Positions 15,386 to 15,565 of a DNA stretch of 15,565 nt are shown one piece after another. Each line of letters begins with the position of its first letter. Position 1 is the first letter of the stretch. The notes under the pieces were generated by a model. It did not search any database, was not told the DNA's origin, and saw only the letters and a list, made by a program, of their open reading frames with translations. The translations under genes were made by a program, and so were the position numbers. Source of the DNA: Temnopleurus reevesii (Eukaryota > Echinodermata > Echinoidea > Temnopleuroida > Temnopleuridae); the NCBI GenBank assembly GCA_036244855.1, contig BQKZ01012828.1, positions 1 to 15,565 of the forward strand, read 5' to 3'.

Positions 15386-15565
15386 CTGCACTGACCAAGT
15401 TTATCTGAAGCTCTGATTCCTACACACATACATGCACCTATCCTTGCACAAGCTCGCATGGTTCAGCACACATCACTCACATGCCTCTCCTATTCAATTG
15501 AGAGCTCTAGCATTGAAGCCTATTGTTCCCTCAGAGCTGCCCTAGAGTAAAAGTTAACTCCCTAG
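15386..15565. other. Right edge, nothing recognised
   Basis: The minus-strand frame of the preceding exon stays open to 15459 but is Cys/Arg/Met-rich and not convincing as protein. No repeat or RNA gene is seen. Confidence 0.5.

Overview
This is an eukaryotic, AT-rich and repeat-dense window, best read as an intergenic or intronic region of a marine invertebrate genome. A sea urchin or related deuterostome is my inference, from the mix of BEL/Pao, Ty3/gypsy, hAT, CR1/L2-like, pogo-like MITE and tRNA-SINE sequences. No intact protein gene can be supported. Most recognisable coding sequence lies on the minus strand and belongs to decayed, nested transposable elements.

Layout from the left. 1-344 is the 3' end of a CR1/L2-like non-LTR retrotransposon with an (ATTGT)n tail. 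377-748 holds two nested inverted-repeat pairs. 1208-2917 (+) contains several exon-like segments of an unrecognised gene: one at 1208-1290, an apparent tandem duplication of another at 1473-1558 and 2124-2209, and a short terminal exon at 2475-2495. A stem-loop lies at 2280-2380 and a tRNA-derived SINE at 2580-2814. 2921-3338 (-) is the start of an LTR retrotransposon: a gag N-terminus and a primer binding site resembling tRNA-Pro. 4619-6835 (-) is a multiply broken gene of a transposase-like family, probably the one Pfam lists as DUF7869. A pogo-like MITE has inserted into it.

6950-12600 (-) is a mosaic of BEL/Pao polyprotein fragments (reverse transcriptase end, RNase H, integrase), one gypsy integrase fragment, two copies of a hAT transposase fragment and two copies of an apurinic-type endonuclease fragment. 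Single N bases at 8133 and 10093 divide it. The 1593 bases before the first N (6539-8131) appear identical to the 1593 bases after the second N (10094-11686). The piece between the Ns largely matches what follows 11686. The simplest reading is an uncollapsed contig overlap with an alternative haplotype contig placed between, so gene counts here are probably inflated.

12243-14233 (-) is a CR1/L2-type element read in order: SGNH-hydrolase domain, a second pogo-like MITE, two CCHC zinc knuckles, then the endonuclease start of ORF2. 15054-15385 (-) holds two adjacent exons with matched splice phase. They are the best candidates for host coding sequence in the window, but I do not recognise the protein.

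Nothing here works together as a pathway. The window records successive insertions: MITEs inside transposon genes, gypsy inside Pao, and a SINE inside exon-like sequence.
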